Assembly (NCBI GenBank): GCA_033030425.1
Contig: JAUFSD010000022.1
Coordinates: 744,001 to 808,000 of the forward strand
From: Verpa conica
Lineage: Eukaryota > Ascomycota > Pezizomycetes > Pezizales > Morchellaceae
Direction of reading: 5' to 3'
Length of the DNA: 64,000 nt
Shown: positions 58,600-64,000 of the stretch, in pieces
Layout: every line of letters begins with the position of its first letter
Position numbering within the stretch: position 1 is the stretch's first letter
Translations under genes and position numbers: made by a program
Notes under the pieces: model-generated
Database searches by the model: none
The model's input: the letters and a program-made list of their open reading frames with translations, nothing else
Told to the model about the DNA's origin: nothing

Positions 58600-60454
58600 T
58601 TAACATCACTCGTCTTTTTTTTTTTTTTTTTTTTTTAATTCATGCGATTTTATTGTTCTGGGTACAAAATCTGGTATGCAGTATAAACTATGACCTAAAA
58701 AGAACCCTTCCCCTTCCTAAAAATAAAACACGTCCCCTTTCAAAATTCCAAAAATAAGTATAACAATTTTACACAGGAAAGAAAAGAAATTTGACAAAAC
58801 CAATGTACTGCTTATTTACGCCTTCTTTCCTATTGACTTGATGTCTTGGTGCCGTTATACACGGGCTTGATGATCTTGCTGGCTCCTTATGATTCGGAGC
58901 AGGTAATAGAGGTGAGAGAGGACATAGTGGAGGGAGATAGCACCGGTGTGACGATTTAACCATCGATATGACTAGTCTCAAGTACCTCTCCATATAGAGA
59001 CACCTAAGGATCTCCCTTGAGGCATAGGACTAGCTATCCCATTCCGGTCAATAGATACTAAGGAAAGTCATTACTATGATAGCCCGACCCCTAAGCGAGC
59101 TGGCGAGCTCCTAGGACGGAGCGAAGCTCACCGTTGTCGGTATGCGACAGAGACCAGAGTAATGCGTCTATAGCGTATAGCTACGGGAGATACTAGTGCA
59201 ATGAGACTGAAGCAGTTGCCTCCATGAACAGAGTTAAGCTCCTGTTCCTCTAGGAGGAATAACAACGGCTTCGCTGATGGCCAACCTTATGGGAGGTCGA
59301 GAGCCGTGAGATAAGAGCAAAGCTATGCTTAGTAGTTAGGGCCGCCAGCAAAAATAGTAATTAACCTGGCGGCGTCACGAATCGAACCATACGGGGCTAT
59401 GCCTTGTGCTTCGCCCTAAGGTCCTTATGGATCAAGATTACCTCTCCGCCACGTCCCCAGGTTGGACTAGGAACGTGGGAAAGGAATCTAAGCAACGGCA
59501 GGAATCACCAGTGGGTTACCCTACCTAGGGGACTCTGTGTTTTCTAACACCCCCGAGGCGCCCCACTGTGCCACCCGCCGTTTGCAGAGGGGGCCCCCCT
59601 GAGTTGCTGATTCCCTAACAAAAAGACAAGTTTTGGACCCCAAAAATAACCCCAAAACCGTCAGGAAAGTTTGTCCAACCGAACCAAACTCGGAGGGTAT
59701 ATGGGGGACAGTGCTGTGAATTCATAGGTGCAATCGGATTTGAAATCGGACCATTTTAGCAATAGTTACAGAGCTTTTAGTAACCAACGCTTTTTAGTCG
59801 CTAAGTCTATCGACCCCGCTAGTTCTTAGGGGCGCTCTAGACTCAGTTGATTTCCAAGCGCGGAGGAATTGTTCCCCCGCTTCTTGGCAGCCTGCTCGCA
59901 ATCAAAATCATAGCTTAAACCCGTCCTTCCCCCAGGACAATCAATCTTGCTAGTCAACGAACAATCGTTGTTCAGAGACCCTCATACTCTTTGCTAAAAA
60001 CGTTTGTCTTCCCCTGGGAAGCAGAGCCTTTTAAAGTCTTTAGTTATCTATCCATTAAATCCTTATTCCTGTTTTGCCTAGGGACTGTCGACCTTCCGTG
60101 TTGACGAGCGGTTCTAAGCCTCGCTGCTGAAGCTTCTCGTCAGAAAGGGAGGTTGTTAGTTTTTTTTGGTACGGCAGTACTCCCCTGGGAGTGCCCCCGT
60201 TACAACCGGTGACGGAAGTGCTTTTTTGGGGAAATTTACCTTGTTTTGAGTAACAAAGGTCCCGACGAGAAGTGAAAGAGTTTCGGAGCTCCAGATTTCG
60301 TCAAGGGAGCTGACATTGGGTAGAAGAGAATTTCTGGATGCGGAAAGACTAGGGCAGTGCAGAAGCACGTGCTCTGTGGTTTCGGGGGAGAGGGAACACC
60401 TGGGGCAGATGTCGGAAGTGTGAAGATTTACCCACGACTTAACATCACTCGTCT
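58600..60454 (-). mobile_element. 5'-truncated non-LTR (LINE) retrotransposon with 16-bp target duplication
   Basis: The direct repeat TTAACATCACTCGTCT at 58600-58615 and 60439-60454 brackets an element of 1823 bp (58616-60438). Its 3' end is a run of about 21 A on the minus strand (T at 58616-58636). Translation of its first 280 bases on the minus strand gives the C-terminal zinc-knuckle of LINE reverse transcriptases, CPRCSLSPETTEHVLLHC (CX2CX8HX4C). The sequence then continues to a stop at 60156, so nearly all of the reverse transcriptase is missing at the 5' end. A long 3' region of about 1.5 kb follows, including a tRNA-like segment. The last 65 bases match the insertion at 7712-7786. 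It sits about 250 bp upstream of the MSP1 start. Confidence 0.9.
59364..59458 (-). other. tRNA-like segment with A and B boxes in the LINE 3' region
   Basis: On the minus strand, TGGCGGAGAGGT (59440-59451) is close to the pol III A box, and GGTTCGATTC (59379-59388) matches the B box. They are about 51 bases apart, as in tRNAs with a long variable arm (Leu/Ser type). Outer sequences GGGGACG and CGCCGCC can pair at five of seven positions, but the T stem is poor, so this is not a functional tRNA. It may be a SINE head joined to the LINE or a tRNA-derived internal promoter. Confidence 0.5.
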
Positions 60455-60702
60455 CCCTCCTAGCTTTGTATATGTGATATTCTCAGCGCTTATCTTATCA
60501 GATCTAGATCTTCATCCCAGAGAGATGAACGTGTTAGCCTTGGCACCAGCAAGTGAAGATCACGATTGACCGCGGTAGTCTGTGTCGTATATCGACAACG
60601 AACACCCTCGTCTCCCCCATTTCCGCAAGGTCCAGCTCCAAAACTGCTTATCTTCAGCGCCCCATCTCACCCTCTACGCGCACCCGCACAGCAGTTTTCA
60701 TC

Positions 60703-62061
60703 ATGTCTCTCGCAGCCGGTCGTAGGAAAATCCTAATGGATATCCTATTCCTCGCCGCCGCCGTACGTATCCTCACATGGCTTCCAGCTAAGTGGGAAAA
60801 AAAGAAAGGAAAAATAAAACTGACAAAAACAAAACAAAACAGCAAGTATCGCTCTATTACTTTATGAAATGGGTCATAAACTACCGCGACCCAGACCGGG
60901 AAAGGAAGGAGCAGATTAAGAAAAAATCGAATGCAATTCTACGGCGACTCGATGAGAATGAGAAGAAGGGTGGGAAGGGGGGAAGATTGGATAAGTTGGT
61001 GCTTAGTAGTTATGAGAAGACTATACTCACGGAGGTTGTGGCCCCAGAGGACATTCATATCTCTTTCCAAGGTAGGACTACCCCTGATGCGAGATGCAGA
61101 TGGGGCATTAGGTGTTATTACTGATTTGCGCTATTGTAGACATTGGTGGTTTGGAACCCATTATTGAAGAATTAAGAGAATCTGTAATCTACCCGCTCAC
61201 TACGTATGTTTTTACCTTCCTCCTTACTCATAGTTGCTAATACCCCGCAGACCCCACCTCTACTCAGCTACTTCATCCCTCCTCTCTGCCCCCAAGGGGG
61301 TCCTCCTCTATGGCCCCCCCGGCTGTGGGAAAACTATGCTCGCAAAAGCTCTCGCTCACGAGTCAGGTGCCTGTTTCATCAATCTCCATATTTCCACACT
61401 CACAGAAAAATGGTACGGGGACTCCAACAAACTTGTTTCGGCAGTCTTCACACTTGCCCGGAAGCTTCAGCCTACCATTGTATTCATCGATGAAATTGAT
61501 GCTGTATTGCGGAGTCGAAGTTCTCAGGACCATGAAGCTAGCACAATGGTCAAAGCAGAGTTCATGACGCATTGGGATGGATTATTGAGCTCCTCTCCCA
61601 CCACGGGCGCCGCAAGCCAAATCTTGATTCTCGGTGCGACAAACAGGATACAGGACATCGATGAGGCTATCCTTCGCCGCCTCCCTAAAAAGTTCCCTAT
61701 CAACCTTCCCGACTCATCCCAGCGCCGTCGTATCCTCAATCTCATTCTAAAGGACACAAAACTTGCTGAAGACTTCCGGTTCGAGGAGCTGGTTTCTCGG
61801 ACTGCAGGCATGAGCGGGAGTGACTTAACTGAAGCTTGTCGTGACGCTGCTATGGTTCCTATTCGGGAGTATATTCGCAGCTTTGCAGGGAAAAAATTGG
61901 AGGGTGTGAATAGGGATGATGTGAGAGGTGTTGAAAACTCGGATTTTTTCAGGAAAGGAAGCGGTGGCCGGAGGCCAGTAGAGGAGGAGCTGGCGGGGAT
62001 TGGAAGAGTGATGAGGGAGGTTAATGAGAGAATTGAAGAGTTTGAGGCGAGGGTTGATTAA
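60703..62061 (+). CDS. MSP1: Msp1/ATAD1 AAA-ATPase of the mitochondrial outer membrane
   Basis: Four exons: 60703-60762, 60843-61071, 61140-61203 and 61251-62061; 387 residues. The first intron interrupts the N-terminal membrane anchor (about residues 8-32: KILMDILFLAAA then VSLYYFMKWVIN), followed by NYRDPDRE and a basic helix. The AAA domain has DIGGLEP, Walker A GPPGCGKT at 139-146, Walker B IVFIDEID at 194-201, pore-loop segment TEKWYGDSNK and the arginine-finger region AILRRLPKKF. The sensor-2 region is SGSDLTEACRDAAM. Msp1 extracts mislocalised tail-anchored proteins and stalled precursors from the outer mitochondrial membrane. The upstream gap of about 250 bp to the LINE insertion means the retroelement split off its distal upstream region. 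Confidence 0.95.
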
Positions 62062-64000
62062 ACCGGCTTGAAGCTTTTTGGGTGATGTTTTTCTTTTTTC
62101 TGCTCAGTGGCATAGTAAAAAGCATGGGGTTGAGGATTCTTATGCCTGGATTTCTTTTTGCAATCATTTACTTTATGGTGCTTGTAGATGAAGGGTATGT
62201 TTGTTTGTTTACGTGGGTTGCTATAATATAGATATTGGAGACCTTTTTTGGGCTGGTTGATCGGTTCTACGGCTTGGGACGGGTGTTTCGGAGAGGGGGG
62301 GGGGTGGAATTTATTTTATTTTACCTAGACTCGGAATACACTTGTATTATTAGCAGTGCTAAAGTTTTGGGTTGGGTTTCATTTTGGCAACTCTGGAATA
62401 TAGTTTGGAGGTTTTTTCGGAGAAATATATGCCATTATTTCTGTAAACACAATTAAACCCTAAAGTAAAAATATAGCCAGTTGGACCTTAATTGTGACTG
62501 AATTTGCACTGGCTAAATTAATAGGGATTTAAAGTTGAAGTATAATTATAGTAAGATGCACACAATGTGGTCGCAGAAGATCTATGGATGAATATGCTTC
62601 CTGCTCTAAAACTAATAGCACCCCCCCCCCAAGGAACCGCAAATCGAACTAAGTCAGGTCATCAAGAGACTTCTAAAGCCATCCCGGAGCATGATATGTA
62701 CGTTTTCTGAGATCTTAGTGGCACTGACTTTGTTTCATCATGCATATCTTGATGGTTAAGAACAAACATCTTGAAGCGGGCACCAGCATCGAAGCCTGCC
62801 AAAAGAATTCTTTAAAAAAAAAAACCGTAAAAGTATGTAGCTGCTGTTCCAGCACTTTCTTATTAAAGGCAATAAGCGATATAAATGTAGGAAGAGCTCT
62901 TCTGACTACTAAATAACATCTCCAGAAGCCCACCCATTACCATAATCACATCTACTACCAACTTGACAGTAAAACATTATAGCCCTCTCTACCTAAAACG
63001 CGCTTATAGTGTGCCATATGAACTATTTTACTATGGAGGTTGATGAAATACCTAACTACGTCAGATGGGAAGATGGTATTCCTGTAACTACAGAGTCACT
63101 TCCACGAATTATACGGATTGAGCCTCCAGATCAGCAGCGGCCGTTGACTCCACCGTCAGCGATCTCTATATCGCTCAAACTCCCACTATCGCTAGTATTA
63201 CTTCTATTACTGTTTTTACTACTATCGCGGAGGATGGGACCACTGTGGCCTTGAAAGATCTTTTTAATGGTGTAGGCTTATGTTGGATCTCTAGGTAGTT
63301 AGGATTTCCCTTTTGTTAGGATACATTGGTGACCGTCATAGAGAGGTAGTACTGTTTTGGGGGGAGTTAGGGTTAGGTCATGAGTAGAATATGAGATCAC
63401 AAGTGATCACTCGATAAATGCGTGTGCCTTAATAAAAGACACTATTGATGATGGCTATTTATTTATATAAAAGGCATCCTAAAGTGTAAGTGGGAATTAA
63501 AAACAGTCTACATAAAACGTCTAGTGTCCCTTACCCTAACTAGAGAAATTAAGGCATATTGTACACAGGTTTATTGAGAAACCATTTAGTAATTACGGGC
63601 TCTTCTTACCTTGAAAAATGGTTTTACTACATGTATTCACCGATTCTATGTAAACTTAAGGACATTTATAATTTCATTTGGGTAATTTCCCTCCGCGCTG
63701 CTCTCCTCTAGACGTAGGTTATTAGTCGTCACTACGAGGTCAAATATATGCATCTATACAAAAACATACACCTGACACACTCATGATGCCAGATATAATA
63801 TAATCCTGGAAACTTGTATCGCAGTGTCTATGGAAAACACAAGAGGCTGAAGAGGAGGGGTTCATGGCTTAAGCACGTGTTCCGGAACCTGCCGTAGTTT
63901 CCCCTCACTTGGCGCGGGAGGATGGGTTGTCGCCGACTTGATACGCTGCACTTATGCCGCTATGTTTCTTATCTTGTTGCGTATTTTGGATTGGATGTGT
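62062..64000. other. 2-kb downstream region
   Basis: AT-rich; contains C- and G-runs (near 62300 and 62620) and a TACATGTA at 63628. The frame at 63009-63254 begins with a plausible polar stretch (EIPNYVRWEDGIPVTTESLP) and then becomes Leu-rich, while an overlapping frame from about 63139 to 63300 reads TIASITSITVFTTIAEDGTT. This may be part of a short unrecognised gene, but no structure could be completed. Confidence 0.4.

Overview
The window is nuclear DNA of a filamentous ascomycete (Pezizomycotina). Nearly every gene is split by introns of about 50-120 nt with GT...AG ends and CTAAC/CTGAC-type branch sites, and the proteins are recognisable fungal housekeeping families. Genes are separated by long AT-rich spacers carrying retroelement remains. 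This spacing would suit a repeat-rich Pezizomycete such as a truffle relative, but that is inference; no ribosomal or other taxonomic marker is present. I found no tRNA gene, rRNA gene or CRISPR array.

Layout. 1-8.4 kb is gene-free apart from two small target-site-duplicated insertions (a 289-bp SINE-like element and a 75-bp LINE tail). 8.4-10.8 kb: WD40/DUF2415 protein (-). 15.5-21 kb: F-box/LRR protein (-), TIM21 (-) and, divergently, the ArfGAP GLO3 (+). 24.3-29.3 kb: cystathionine beta-lyase (+), AN1 zinc-finger protein CUZ1/ZFAND1 (-) and an orphan protein with an internally duplicated domain (-). 31.1-33 kb: ADA2 (-). 34.6 kb: a 171-bp solo LTR with 5-bp target duplication. 37.3-41.8 kb: nitronate monooxygenase (-) and a THP3/LENG8-type SAC3-domain protein (+). 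46.5-48.9 kb: BEM1-like scaffold (+). 52.5-57.9 kb: a second member of the orphan domain family (-), an ECM11-like protein (-) and a fused FAH / alpha-beta-hydrolase protein (+). 58.6-60.4 kb: a 5'-truncated non-LTR retrotransposon with a 16-bp target duplication, lying about 250 bp upstream of MSP1 (+, 60.7-62.1 kb). The last 2 kb hold no confident gene.

The genes do not form one pathway. Two are mitochondrial (TIM21 at the inner membrane, MSP1 at the outer membrane). ADA2 and THP3 act in transcription and mRNA maturation. GLO3 and BEM1 act in membrane traffic and polarity. The most unusual items are the orphan domain family seen in two separated genes, the FAH-hydrolase fusion whose hydrolase half has an Asp in the nucleophile position and no visible catalytic His, a more than ten-fold excess of the palindrome TACATGTA confined to spacers, and a set of retroinsertions with 15-16-bp duplications that share 3' ends. 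Exon boundaries were worked out by hand from splice consensus and family similarity; no alignment or database search was run.
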